Assembly (NCBI GenBank): GCA_015680685.1
Contig: MNCI01028834.1
Span: 155,137-208,271, forward strand
DNA length: 53,135 bases
Source: Gnetum montanum
Taxonomy: Eukaryota; Streptophyta; Gnetopsida; Gnetales; Gnetaceae
Reading direction: 5' to 3'
Below are positions 41,239 to 52,804 of the stretch, one piece after another (within the stretch, counting starts at the first letter, position 1; each line of letters begins with the position of its first letter). The position numbers were made by a program, and so were the translations under genes. The notes beneath the pieces were generated by a model. The model was not told the origin of the DNA. It was given only the letters and a program-made list of their open reading frames with translations, and did not search any database.

Positions 41239-42289
41239 GGCTTCAAGGGTAGGAAGGGAGAAAGACACTGGAGGTCTCACATGCTAGAGGTCTCACACAC
41301 TAGAGGTCTCACATCACACACTTGGGCTCTCACTTGGAGACACACTTTGAGTCTTGGGAGAAGAGCATTGTAAAGAAGAAATTGTGAAAGATTGCTTGTA
41401 AGATGGCTTGCTAAAGAAAATATTTCAGCCTCTTTGTCATAGTCCTGTGAGTTATGTTTTATTTTTATTTTGTTTAAATTATTTAGCTAGTGGTTTAGAT
41501 AGTATCATCCTTGGTAAGTATTTTTGGGATTTTTAGATTGCTCTTATTGTTCTTCTTGTACAATTTAAAATTTCTATTAAAATTTTGCCATAGAAGCGCT
41601 TGTGTTTGAAAGCCTTAAGAGCATTTAGTAGTAAATTTGGTTATTGTGCAATGTATAAGAACTACTATTGAGATCATTGTAAGAGAGCCTTTACTTGTAG
41701 TCATGCCGTTGAACGATTCAATAGTCAAGAGGGTTCATAAAATCTTTGGTATTTTGATGGGAATAGAATAGCTTCTTTTTATCTTTAAAGTGAATCTCCA
41801 TGGTATATCAATAAGAAATTGTTAAGTCTTTTGAAGGTTCTGTTGAATGCAATTGTTGACATCCATTATCTAGCCAAAATGGAGTCTCGTACGTGATAGT
41901 TTANTCTATTTCTCTGGGAAAAATTAGAAGTAGATTCATGGAGTTGTGCTCAAAATTTTTGGCAAAATTTTATTTGTTACAAGTAGGTATTATAAGGACT
42001 GCATAGACTAAGCAGTTGAACAAAATAGGAATACTCAACAACTCACAGTACTTGGCAAAGTTGGTTGAATCTCTTTGAGATAAGTCATTTGTAGTTTACT
42101 CACAACGCAATCATTTCATTTTTCACAACCGCACACCGCAATACCACACACACATACTCACATTAACTATTGAGTCTATTTGGAGGTATCTAGGCCTTGG
42201 TGTTGCTAGAGACCAGCAAGCACCTAAATCCTGTTCGAGGACACTCGTTGGTGGTCGCGTCCCAAACGGTTGCCAACACTATCCTTTAG

Positions 42290-43720
42290 GCTGCTACACT
42301 CTGTAGTGTAGTGAGTGTGACTTAGGTTTCAGTGTCCAATTTTTCCTAAGTGTTGGACAAGGATATGTTAAGCTAGTTCAACATGGAAGATGCATTTGGC
42401 ACATTTCTTGGCTTCTAAGGCTACCTACCTTGCTATGCCCCAAAGCATAGCCAATGTGCCATGGAGGAAGATTGTAGATTTCATCAAAATTTGTCAAAGT
42501 ATCCCTACTATGCTTTGTAATGTAGGTAGCATAACTAGTGTGGTAAATCAAAATTTTGCAAAATTTTACTAAGTGTTGTGCTATGCTCTAGAGTGTGGTC
42601 AGCTTGACACCAAGGAAAAGCCTCCGACAACTTCCAAAATTCTTCAGAACTCAACATTGACCTTCATCTTAGCTTTGATGTCCCTCTGGAAGCCAAGATT
42701 AGTAGTTTGCACTTCTTTTGCATTTCCAATAATTTCCAAAATTGTCTCTATGCTTGGTCCTACTTGAAAATGGGGGAAGATGTAGTCTCCAAGTTGCATT
42801 ATTTTGGAAGTGTTTGTAGGTACATTAAAGTCTCTTAGACTTTGGTACATGTAGTCTAGGTAGTGTGGTCATAGTTTAGTAGTCTCTGGGTACTTGTTGC
42901 TATCCTTCAGAGCATAACACTTTTACTACACATGAAAGCATAACATGTTAACGTAACCCTATCTACATGCCACGTGGCACCCATGCCATGTTGTGCCCAA
43001 TCCACATTTTATGCTAAACATAGCTCTATAAATACTTTGATATTTATCACTTTAGGGGTTGGTAGATCAAAAGAGCATTGTGCATTCAAGTCTCCTAAAC
43101 ATCTTTGTTATGCCTGCACTCGAGCATCCAAGCTTCACACCTAGGAAAATACCACAACACAGTCCACCATTGCACTTGTAGAATGCGGTGACAACCAACC
43201 CAGTAGGTTTAGCCTCCCTTGTAGCCACTAATTCTACATCCCAGATGTCCCAGAGACTATGACTACACTGCTACATTGCCACTATGCCTACCTAATGCTG
43301 CATGCCATTCTCACCTTCTATCAAGTAAAAGGTATGCTCCCTAATTTTTGGGTGATGCATTTACTTACCTTTAAGCTTTTATTTGATTTCTTTTCTATGC
43401 ATTTGTTTCTAATATTAATCATAAATGTTTGCATTTCTTTGCTGCCAATATATATTTTCACACTTGCATCATTATTTTTAGGCTGGGACCCTTCATTACG
43501 CTCTTGCTTGTTGTCTCAATGCCCATGCATACTACTCCAAAAACTTCTCTTACAAACAGTCATTCTAACATCACATAAGTCCTTGTCTAATCAACTAGAC
43601 CATTTAGGATACCTCATTTCCATTTCCCTAGCATGACCCTCACATGAATTCAGGGTTAGGTTGTATGCCTATAGATCTCTTGGTGTTCTAGCCACTGATG
43701 TTTTTGGACGTCATAGTTTT
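42290..43720 (+). repeat. Last piece of the 5' LTR of element D
   Basis: Its sequence matches the B LTR on the other strand: palindromes such as TATGCCCCAAAGCATA (42432) and ATGCTCTAGAGTGTG (42583), GCCACGTGGCACCCATG (42968), a TATA box at 43027 and ACTTTAGGGGTTGG. Its end resembles the C LTR end, with AGTCCTTGTCTAATCAACTAG, CCCTAGCATGACCCTC and CTCTTGGTGTTCTAGCC. It is followed by the primer site at 43721. Confidence 0.7.
43027..43034 (+). promoter_or_regulatory. TATA box of the D 5' LTR
   Basis: TATAAATA in AGCTCTATAAATACTTTG, about 690 bp before the LTR end, the same distance scale as in C. Confidence 0.6.
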
Positions 43721-43739
43721 TGATGCTAGAAGGAGGGCC
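43721..43739 (+). promoter_or_regulatory. Primer-binding site of element D
   Basis: TGATGCTAGAAGGAGGGCC matches the C site except that GCG has become ATG, which fits cytosine decay. It directly follows the LTR end. Confidence 0.6.
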
Positions 43740-44180
43740 TCCCATTCCCTTTGTATTCAAGGGTAGTTCCATGTGCTTTTTGCACCCCTATCACTAATAG
43801 TAAGCTAGTGTAGATGTAACACCCCCATGAACCTACCAGAATAGTAGTTGGATCATAGGCAAGGACAGGAGTTATCTATGTTCCAGTCGGTGTAGATTGG
43901 TCCTAGTTGTCAGTTCCCCTGGAATCCCATAGGATGAAAAGCCCAACTATGTCTATTGTGTCAAGCTTTGAGTGTTCTGGAGAGTGTAACAACCTTTGAG
44001 AGAATAATAGTCCCTTAAAGCATAATGCTAGAGATAGCCACTTTTTAAGTATTACCAAAGTTAGTCATTTTTGGCCTATTTTTATAATTTGTATACTTAG
44101 TCGTTTCCTTTTAACATTTTCTGCACTTTAATGTTTTTTGCCAAATACTTTCTTTTCTCATGTTTTTTCTACACAAAAAA

Positions 44181-46960
44181 ATGAACCCCATTAACACCTT
44201 GGCCACTGCCCTAAGCATGGAGGTGGCTTATCCCATTTAATAGGTGGGAGACATTAAGTAACCACCTAGCCCTATATGACTAGAATGGTAGTATCTCAGA
44301 TTGTGACATCAATCACCTGAATATAGGGTGCTAGATGATGAACAATACAACTTCCTTTGTGTGAAGCTTTAGGTAGGCCTATCATTAGATCACCAAGAAA
44401 TAGAAGTAAAGCATATTTTTGAAATCATTCATTGAAATGGAAGGAAGTTCTCTCCCACCCTTGACACAGTCATACCACTCATTGATAACTTCAAGTGGAT
44501 CTTAGACCAACTCATTAGGGTGAATGGACCAAAAGAGCAAGATGTGGTATCAAACTATGATAAGCCCTTGCAAGATGGGTAGGAGGAGTTTAAGTTCCAT
44601 TTTGATAATGGTGTCCCATTCTACATCTCAATCCAATAACTTGCCTTCATTTTTATGCTGTAGTAGTCACAGTCTTCTACTTTCTTTGAGGCAGTCATGA
44701 CACTTTCATAGCCTAAGTCTCCACCCATGGTAGCTAGCCACCAATTCTTACCTACACAACAAAGTGTAGGACCTTTTTCTTCTTTTCCCTTTGTCCTTTT
44801 TCCACAGTCTATTCAACCATCATATCCAGCATCCGTGATGCCAATGTTTCCATATGTACACACCATGCCCATATTGCAGCCATAGACAAGTCACATGCCC
44901 TTTATCCCAACCATCTCAGTCCCACCACCAATAATAGCCCCAACCTACACCACATGGTGGGTTGCAACCTTTGTACCCATGGTACAACTATCACACATGC
45001 CGCAGTACACACAACGGCACACTCACCAAGTGTCACACATGGTAGCACAACCCAGAATAGGGCTGTGGGCCACTCCAATGACATCACTAGTAGGATAGCT
45101 AATGCAACCCTCTATGACATCTTCGAGTTTGGGCCAAGTGTTCCAACTAATTCAAACCCTCATTGAGGAGGTTAGGTAGCTTAAAGTGGCCAACTCAAAA
45201 ATGGTCCATGTAATGGACTTCTATCAAGATGATCCCATAAATCTTGCAGACCCTTTGCTAATACGGCCTTTTAGGGTCCAACTGCCCCAATTCACAAAAT
45301 ACAATGATGAAGGGGACCCAAACACCCACTTGGTTACATTTTGTTCTAAGTGCCTACTATTTCAAGTGTGACCACACATGATCATCCACATCTTTGCCAT
45401 GTCTCTGATTAGCAAAGCTCTTGATTGGTATTGTGCATTTCCTAGAGGCTCCATTTTAGCTTTAGAGGAGCTACTAAGCTAGTTTGTGATTGACTTCAAG
45501 TACAACTTGAAGCTTGAGGACATGATAGACTAACTGATGAATACCAAAAAAGGGCTATTAGAGCAAATGGAAAATTTTATACAACATTGGAGTTCCTCCC
45601 TCAACGAAATTCATGAGTCGATAGTTGAAACCCACCTTCTAGCTATCTTCAAGGGTGCAATAAATGATTTTACCAAATCAAAGCTATACTACTTAGCCCC
45701 ACATTATCTTAGCCAAGATTTTACTTTGACAAAGAACATACAAGACATGGCGGAAGCTAGTAGGGACCTGGCCTATGTGGCCTATACAAATGTGCATGCA
45801 AAAAAATATAAAGAAAAGGGAAAGGCCACAACAACCATTGTAGCTATGGCTGATGAAGCCAAACGTAACAACAACAAGACAATGATCAAAGTGCCTAAAG
45901 CCTTGACCAATAACAATAAGGTATCGAGTTCTAACACTACAGGAACCGACCAACCTACATCATCAGTGATTGCAGGGAAAGCTCCCCAAAGGCCAAAATT
46001 TGAGTGCAAGGATTGCTCAAAGTACACTCCCTTGCCTATTAAGCTATCAGAGCTCCTAGATCAATTGTTTAGTGTTGGGCACATTAGGCATAAAAAAATG
46101 TGTAAGGATGTGCAAAAATTCCATAAGAAGTACTATGAGGTCCTCAAAAACCCTTCTGTGGTTATGCCAAATGAGCCCCTTGTCCCTAAGAACTTTAGAT
46201 TGGATTAGTTTTACAACTATCATTAGTTGCATGGCCATGACATGGACTACTGCTTAGCATTGAAAGATGACATTCAACACATGATTGATCAAGGCAAACT
46301 AGTCGTTAATGAAAGCAATCCTATCCAACTAGAGAACCAGTCCATGAAGGTCTACAAGGACGCACTCAATGCTAGTGGTGTAGGTTACATCATCAATTCC
46401 ATTAGAATTGATGATAATGTAGAACCAACACATGAACCATTTGTGGTTTGTGCATTCTTTGGTGACATTGGGAGCTCAACATTAACTAGACCATAGGCCC
46501 CCTTTGTCATCAAGGCACCACCTTAGGCACCCATGACATCCTGTGTGGTTAGGGCCTTAAAACATGTTACAACAATGGTAACCTAGACACCTTTTGTCAT
46601 TAGGATGCCAAAATGTGTGGACCACCCACCTACCTAGGTTCTGGTTGTGGGGATTACATCATGACCTACTTGCCCAAAGAGACATGATGAGTGTCTAGCT
46701 GACAGGATGATTAGGAAGTGCATGGAGCTAGGTCCTCCTAAGCCCATCCCCTTGTTAGCCATCCCCATGGACTCATCGTCTCAAGCCAGCAACGCAAACA
46801 TGAACAATGAATAGACAAGCATTGAGGCTTGAAGGCCCATGGCACAACCAAAAGCCAAATCTCTTCCTTAGGAAATTTGCCTTCTAGGATGCACTGAGGA
46901 GGTGAAGACCACCAAAATAATAGATGGTGGAAAATATTTTTTAGATGTGTTGGCATAAGT
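44181..46960 (+). pseudogene. gag: gag pseudogene of element D
   Basis: The ATG at 44181 (MNPINTLATALSMEV) aligns with the gag start of C. A Pro/Thr/Gln-rich segment runs from about 44700 to 45150. The core follows: LPQFTKYNDEGDPN (45280), SKALDWYCA and FKYNLKLEDM, then an uninterrupted stretch 45537-46205 with FIQHWSSSLNEI, HLLAIFKGAINDF and SKLYYLAPHYLSQDF. FECKDCSKYTPLPIKLSELL and KFHKKYYEVLKNP follow. The tail has YNYHxLHGHDMDYCLALKDD (46215-46270), the best preserved zinc-knuckle-like segment in the window, followed by HMIDQGKLVV. Stops interrupt the N-terminal and proline-rich parts. Confidence 0.78.
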
Positions 46961-46989
46961 TAAAAGGCTCTAAAATAGAAAAATACAAA

Positions 46990-47840
46990 TTTAAGCTTGT
47001 ATGATTTGATTATGACTTCTCTTGCTCATCATGAGGCCTTGGTTCACATGTTGGCATCTATTCTTGCTAAGGAAGACATGCTAGTAGATGAAAAGGCCAT
47101 TCATGCTATAATGCTCCCACCTACAACCAAAGAGTCAAGGTCAACACACATGAGATTTCACAATGAGGAAATCAAAGCTAACCCTGAAAAGGGTTAGGTA
47201 ACCACTACACCCATGTTCATAATAATTTGTGTAGGTTAATACAAAATTTGCAGGGTGCATGTTGATGACAAGGTAGCAACCAATGTTATCCCATTTCTAG
47301 TCATCAATAAGCTTGTCTTGGTTGATTAGACCAAGCTAATAATAAAGACATGTTTGAAGTCCTTCAACACAGTGCATGTGGTTGTCAAGGGAATAGTCAT
47401 GATTGACTTTGTGGTAGGGGAGCAATTCATCATGGTTAAAGAAATGCCTAGATTCAACCTAATCCTAGGGAGGTCCTAGTTAGCCTAACTATAGGCTATT
47501 TCTTCACCTATCCACCAAGACATCCACTTACCTTACAAGAGTGGGGAGGTGGTAATCTTAGGTGACCATGTAGCCCCTCTGACCATTAACAATGTAGATA
47601 TCAAATAAGGGTTGGAGGTAGAGTTCTTCGAGGATACACCACCCATTTATAATGAAGGTCAATGTTGTTTGGCCAATGTTAAACAATCAAGTAGGGTAAG
47701 TGACCTCCATGAGGAAGTTCTATGGGCAAAATTTCCATTCTCCGTAGTAGATGTAGGTCTAGGGGAATACCGTCTTGGTCATCCTAGGTCTGATGCACCA
47801 CTCAACCCACATTACGTTAGGAAGCATCTATGCGATTAGG
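46990..47840 (+). pseudogene. aspartic protease pseudogene of element D
   Basis: The sequence opens LSLYDLIMTSLAHHEALVHM (46993-47055) and continues through CRVHVDDKVATNVIPF (47248-47292), where DDK replaces the DDG of copies B and C, to EMPRFNLILGRS (47440-47478). YKSGEVVILGDHV and an acidic tail ending LNPHYVRKHLCD (47800-47836) follow. The DDK change would abolish activity. TAG stops lie near 47195, 47236 and 47327. Confidence 0.74.
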
Positions 47841-47984
47841 ACATGTCCTTAGTTTTCTTGAAGCTCTAACTTACCTTTTGTCCCGTTGCCTATATAGTTA
47901 CGATTTGTGTTATTATTTATTTCTTGCATTAGTTATGATTTATTTTAGCTTTCTTTACTCTAAAAAAGAAAAAAGGAACCCATA

Positions 47985-48090
47985 AAGGCCTTAAACTACC
48001 ATAGGGCTTAGAAAGGACTTAAACTACCATGTGGCCAGAAATGGCCTCAAACTAGTAATGGCCCTTCTGCCATGGCCTTAAATTGGCATG
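47985..48090 (+). repeat. Post-protease spacer repeats of element D
   Basis: Three or four units of the GGCCTTAAACTACCA / GGCCTCAAACTAGTAATGG type. The array is shorter than in A and C and directly abuts the intron remnant of the antisense gene. Confidence 0.65.
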
Positions 48091-50156
48091 GGGCCCACAT
48101 GGGACCTAATTGCATCATTCAAATCATAAGTTAAAATTACAATAATATTACATGAAGAGATGACAGAAGAAAAGATAATAATAGTAAAATAAATGTACTA
48201 ATCTCAGGGTCTATTTATTTGAGGTGGTCTATCAGGTCATCCACCATGCCTTGCATGAAGGAAAACTTATTTGAAGTTTCCATCCATGGTGGTATATGAG
48301 GTGGAGGTGGATGCTAGATGTTTAGCAGAAGCACTGGCCACTACAACATAAAGCACTTGGTGATCATCAAGCAACCAAAATCCAAGGAGACCACAAAAAC
48401 CATAAAAATCCAAAAAAAAAAATAGAAAAAAAAGGAAAATAATGAAGATGGTGGTGCAAAGATCCTATCCAAAAAGCCCTTAGGTGTGAGAGTGGGGGAA
48501 TTGCCCATATGCACATCATCAAAGAAATGTTCAAACTCACCATCTTCAAATTGTAAGCCTTTTTCCTAGAGTTGCCTTAATACTTTTATGGCTTTCTACT
48601 CATCTTCTTCTACCATGTGTCCCTTGGGTTGAGGGACATCATCCTCCATGGGCTCCTCTATCTTTGCAAGGGACATTTTTCTTGTGTTACATAAGTTTGA
48701 TTTAGAATATCCAATAATGAACACAAGAATAGCATGACATTAAATAATGCTTACTTTCTATTTCCAAACACATGTTGTGGACCTTGAATCGCAACTTCTT
48801 ACCCCCCTCCTCTAGTTCATGCATGGGCTCCTTTGTAGGCTGAGGCTTCTTAATCTTTATTCTTGATGACCTCACCATCTAGGCAATGATTCATACTCCT
48901 CTCATGTTTTTAGTGTTTCTTGGTGGAGCCTCCCTAGCATTATCATGTGTGCAATAAGATTGCCCCACATGACTTTAATTTTCACCAAGAATGACTCGGC
49001 AATTACCGTTGAGGGTCCTATGACTACATAGTGTGAAATAGGTGGCAGATCCACAGCTTGAAGATCTAAGTGTGATCTTGTACCATCTATTGCCCATTCT
49101 TGTAGACCACCATAAGTTTTGCAAACCTTCATAAGCACACTACGAAGAAAGTAAAATGCACATGTGATCGTGCTTGGAGGTTGCTGTGCATCTTAATGAT
49201 TTCAGCCCACAGGACATTGACGAGGTAGTTTACCTAGTTGTACCATGTCCCCTCCTCGATTACATTCCCCTTGATACAATATTACTCAATCCTAAGTATC
49301 TTTCTTTGAGAAAGCAGCTTTGGATATGCCCAAGCTCAAAAGATTGGGTAGAGGTTGTGAACCATGAGTACTTCCACCATCTTCATGGGTATACCTTTGC
49401 ACCCCTTTTGAGTGCCCAACCATTCCTCAATGTTCCCTTTGTGGTCTAGGTCCTTGTTGATCTTTTCTGTGATTGGTAGACCTTTAGAGGAGATGCCAAA
49501 GAGGTCCATAAAGAGTTCATTGATGATTTTGAAGATCACCCGCACATTATGGACCTATGTGTAGAAGTGATCAACATTCTTAGTGAAGGAATTGATTAGG
49601 GTAATCATCTCAGCCATCAGGATGTTTGGATTCATGGCCAAGAAGAGGTCCATGAGCCTAGCTTGCTAAAGGTTTCTTACTATTACCTCTGAGGCTTCAT
49701 AGAACAACCAATGCTGTGAGCTCTCATCCTAACCATATTTAAAGAGGAGAGTGGTCTTAGTACATCCTAAAGCAACCACCATGACCTCTCTTAACTTAAT
49801 TGCAGTTGCAATAAGGAAAGGTAAAATTAGTAACATGATGACAAAAAAAATTAAAAGTGCATGAAAATAAGTGACATGACTTACGTGGCACAAATGGTGT
49901 GCGGGATGGCAGTAGTGGGACTAAAACTTCCTCCACACTTGATATTCTAGTTTTCCACTCAATGTCCAACTAGTCAAGAGCTTGACACATCTCATAAGAT
50001 TTGGAATACCTATTAGGACATTCTACCAAATTTACCCTGATTTGCCTTATCATTCTAGCATGAACATTCTTAGCAGATGAGAATTCTTGTAGGGAAGTTT
50101 TGGTCATGTTTAGTGACCCCTCTTCATCATGGAGGCCATCTACGCAAATGGAAAAC

Positions 50157-50232
50157 CTAGCAATAGACATGAGTAGCTAGCATCCTAGGTCATGAAATAA
50201 TAGGCAATATAAGAAATCACAATAGGGCTCAC
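50157..50232 (-). other. Phase-2 intron in the HAD-like part of the D antisense gene
   Basis: The minus-strand donor GTTGAAGG|GTGAGC and acceptor TCTATTGCTAG|GTTTTCC give 76 bp. Position and phase match the introns at 5726-5804 and 23880-23964. Confidence 0.7.
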
Positions 50233-51219
50233 CCTTCAACACAATAGATCATCCTATGTGAATTTTGGCAAATAGTGTGGATGTGTTGGGCAAGGAACAT
50301 GATGTTATTCTTATTGTAGCAACATTGGAACTGAAGCATTTCCTAGATCCTAGATAAAATCCTAAGGCCTTTCTAGCACTAGCTAGAGATCCTTACCCCC
50401 TTCATTTTTAGTAAGCTCATTAGACATGAAACTTAGAATACCTTAGTTTTCCCGAAGCAATAGTCTCTGTTATGATGCTTGCTACTTTGGCTAATAAGTG
50501 TGAACAACTTATCACACTAGAGTGGTAGAGAAAAAATTCTAGGAATTCTTATGTGCCCAAACTAAAATAGATCACCTAGTATCCCACATGTGTGTTTGGT
50601 GTAGGCACATTTAGTACAAGATTACAAAAATAGCACAAAATGCCCACTAGTTTAACTACGATAAGGATAGGTTTCAATAACACCTTGTAATGCCACAATA
50701 GTAGTAAGAGGAAATGTTAGCAAAAAAATTCATAAATAAGTACATTTAAAATGATTAATTATTCACCAAGCCCCATGTGAAAGGGATGTTGACATACCCA
50801 TCTAACATGCCTAGTTCCCAACGAGGCATAACTCTAACACTTACATTTTTATAAGTGTTACAAGTTGAAAAATAATTTTTTTTTCTAACTATTAGTTATG
50901 CTCCCTATAGAGCATAGCCTCCTCAAATTCAAAATCCTTCTAAGTGTTTGTTATAGTCCATGTAGAGAATAACAACTACAAAAAGTTTCTTATTTTTCCA
51001 AGTGTTGGTTATGCTTCTTCCAGAGCATAACAATTTGAAAAAATTTTCTAAATGTTCATTGCATTGCTTGTGAAGTGTAGCATTATGAGGCCAAAATTTT
51101 TCTAAGTTTTTGTGATGCTCCCAAGGATACCTTGTTGTGAAGGATGTGACCCTCAATCACCTTTTCCTGACCGTTACTCTCTAGCATTGTCCTTGAATTG
51201 CCTTGGCCGAGTCCCATCT

Positions 51220-51875
51220 CGTGCTGTGGTGCAAGATGCCAAGAACCCCTTTTCCACACTATGGTGTAGGATGCTCAGAAAATCCTATCCCATGCCATAG
51301 TGTAGGAAAACAAAAAACCCTTGTTCCATGTTGTAGTGTGGGATGCACAAAAAATTCTTATTTCGCACCACGACATAGGATGTTAGAAATCCCTGTTCCA
51401 TGTTACTCTTAGAAGATGCTGAAAATCCTTATCTTGCATTGTGGGGCAGGATGCTCAAAAAAACCTTTGTCTTGCACTACATCATGTTGCAGGATGCCAA
51501 AACCTTTGTTCCATGCTATGGTGTGAGATGGTTAGCAGCATGGGATGTGAAAAAATCCTTGTTTTTCACCATGACACGTGATGCTTAGAAAACCCTTATT
51601 TTGCACCATGACATGGGACCTTAAAAACCCTTATTCCATGCTACGCATGTCGGATGAGAAAAACCCTTATCCTATGTTGCAGTGTAGAATGCTTAGAAAA
51701 ACATTTCTCTTGCATTGCGATGCAAGACACTGAAAAAAAATCTGTTTTGTGTTGTGGTGTAGGATGCCCCAAAAAACCTTGTTTTGTGTTGTGATGCAAG
51801 ATGCCAAAGAATCGTTGTTCTGCACTACACTCGCAAGATGCAAAAAAACCTTGTCCCGCGTCACAATGCAGAAAG
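51220..51875. repeat. Minisatellite of ~36-bp units in element D
   Basis: About 18 degenerate units resemble AAACCCTTGTTCCATGCTATGGTGTAGGATGC. They occupy the region between the first exon and the HAD-like exon of the antisense gene. The same interval in C has no such array, so it expanded within D or its recent lineage. Confidence 0.85.
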
Positions 51876-52354
51876 GAAAAAATAAAAAAAACCAAATGTT
51901 GAAATAGCTAAAACCAAATAAAGAAAAAGGAAAAATGCCTCATGTGCACTCCCTTCCCTGGTTGCAGCTCATGATGACCATGGCGGGGTGGTGCTCCTAG
52001 CCCATGGTAGGTTGCCCTCAAAGCCCAAAAAAATCTAAAACATGTAAGAAAAAGAAGGGAAAGAAAAACACAAAGGTAGAATGAAACGTCATACCTAGCT
52101 AAGGATTTCTCCCTATGGTCCGTTATGCATGGCTTGGGAAGGTGCCTTACGATACATTCTCCTTCATCGACATTGGTGAGGCTGGTGTGTTTGCATTTGC
52201 TTCAGCATGTCATGGTTGGTTTCTATGCTCTAGCTTTCTCTTTGTCACACTCTAGCTTCCCTCTATTGTTGATATGATCTACCTTGACCATGCTACACTC
52301 AGATGAATATTGGCTCTAATTTTGAAAATGATAGGTTTACCATGGTAAAACCCC

Positions 52355-52362
52355 TATTTATA
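52355..52362 (-). promoter_or_regulatory. TATA box of the D antisense gene
   Basis: TATAAATAGGGG on the minus strand, about 65 bases upstream of the proposed start codon near 52290. It is aligned with the TATA-like box at 25221-25229 of C, within a longer conserved stretch. Confidence 0.65.
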
Positions 52363-52379
52363 CCCTTTAGAGTTAAAGG

Positions 52380-52804
52380 ACACATCATCCTTCTGTGATG
52401 TTCTGTGTCCCGTGTGTAACGTTGGATGTTTTTTTATCTTATGCATAACGTAGGATGAGCATAGCACCCAGAGTTAGAAAATTTTGCAACTTTTCTAGCA
52501 TCTCTATAGTTAGAAATTTTTTGCATTTTTTTAATTGCCCAATAAACATTCAGCTTGGTCCCACATTCAAACCTCTCAAGCCTTACTTAAACCTATGTCC
52601 TTTGCATAAACTATAATCTACTACAACCTTAAAATAGCAATTTTATAGCTGATTGAGGTCCTACAAAAGTACTTCACATATTGCACAGTTAACTAAATTT
52701 TCATGACATTATCTTCTTTATTTTATGCATTTTTCTTTATTAAGATAAGTGCGACTTGACATTTTTCTAATTCTTTTGCAAGATCTCTTGAGCAAGAAAG
52801 CAAA
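52380..52804. other. Pre-RT spacer of element D
   Basis: This stretch lies between the antisense promoter and pol and holds no gene. It has decayed spacer repeats (CTACAACCTTAAAATAGCA near 52620) and GTTAGAAAATTTTGCA-type phrases. It ends with TTCTAATTCTTTTGCAAG (52766-52783), a pyrimidine run plus AG like a splice acceptor, shortly before the pol ATG. Confidence 0.5.

Larger units (their letters stand above)
38761..42289. mobile_element. Insertion F of unknown type between pieces of the D LTR
   Basis: This segment of about 3.5 kb has no similarity to the Tat-like elements. I see nothing recognisable in 38761-40200 beyond short frames on both strands. It then has a cyclophilin pseudogene (40274-40540), a minisatellite (40905-41160) and an LTR-like promoter segment with TATA box (41231). 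The right edge shows GTTGCCAACA at about 42275, an LTR-like end. I could not define a matching start, so it may be more than one insertion. Confidence 0.35.
48190..52310 (-). pseudogene. Antisense spliced gene of element D (coiled-coil exon lost)
   Basis: Read leftwards from the ATG near 52290, a short first exon (MVKVDHINN, GKLECDKEKAR) aligns with the C first exon. A long intron or spacer follows, holding a minisatellite and palindromic motifs. The HAD-like exon (about 50700-50233) has LIVVKLVGILC, EFLEFFLYH and CYNKNNIMFLAQ. A phase-2 intron (50157-50232) precedes RFSICVDGLHDE and LQEFSSAKNV (50156-49880). A large exon (about 49790-48850) has ARLMDLFLAMNPNILM, VRVIFKIINELFMDLFGI and AWAYPKLLSQ. 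The exon KFSFMQGMVDDLIDHL (48270-48202) ends at a donor GATTA|GTACATT. The downstream coiled-coil and tail exons present in A and C are absent. Function unknown; HAD likeness tentative. Confidence 0.65.

Noticed and set aside
43259-43636. 125-codon plus frame inside the D LTR
   Set aside because: It lies in LTR sequence shared with B and C, shows no conserved translation, and overlaps the region after the TATA box that should be untranslated.
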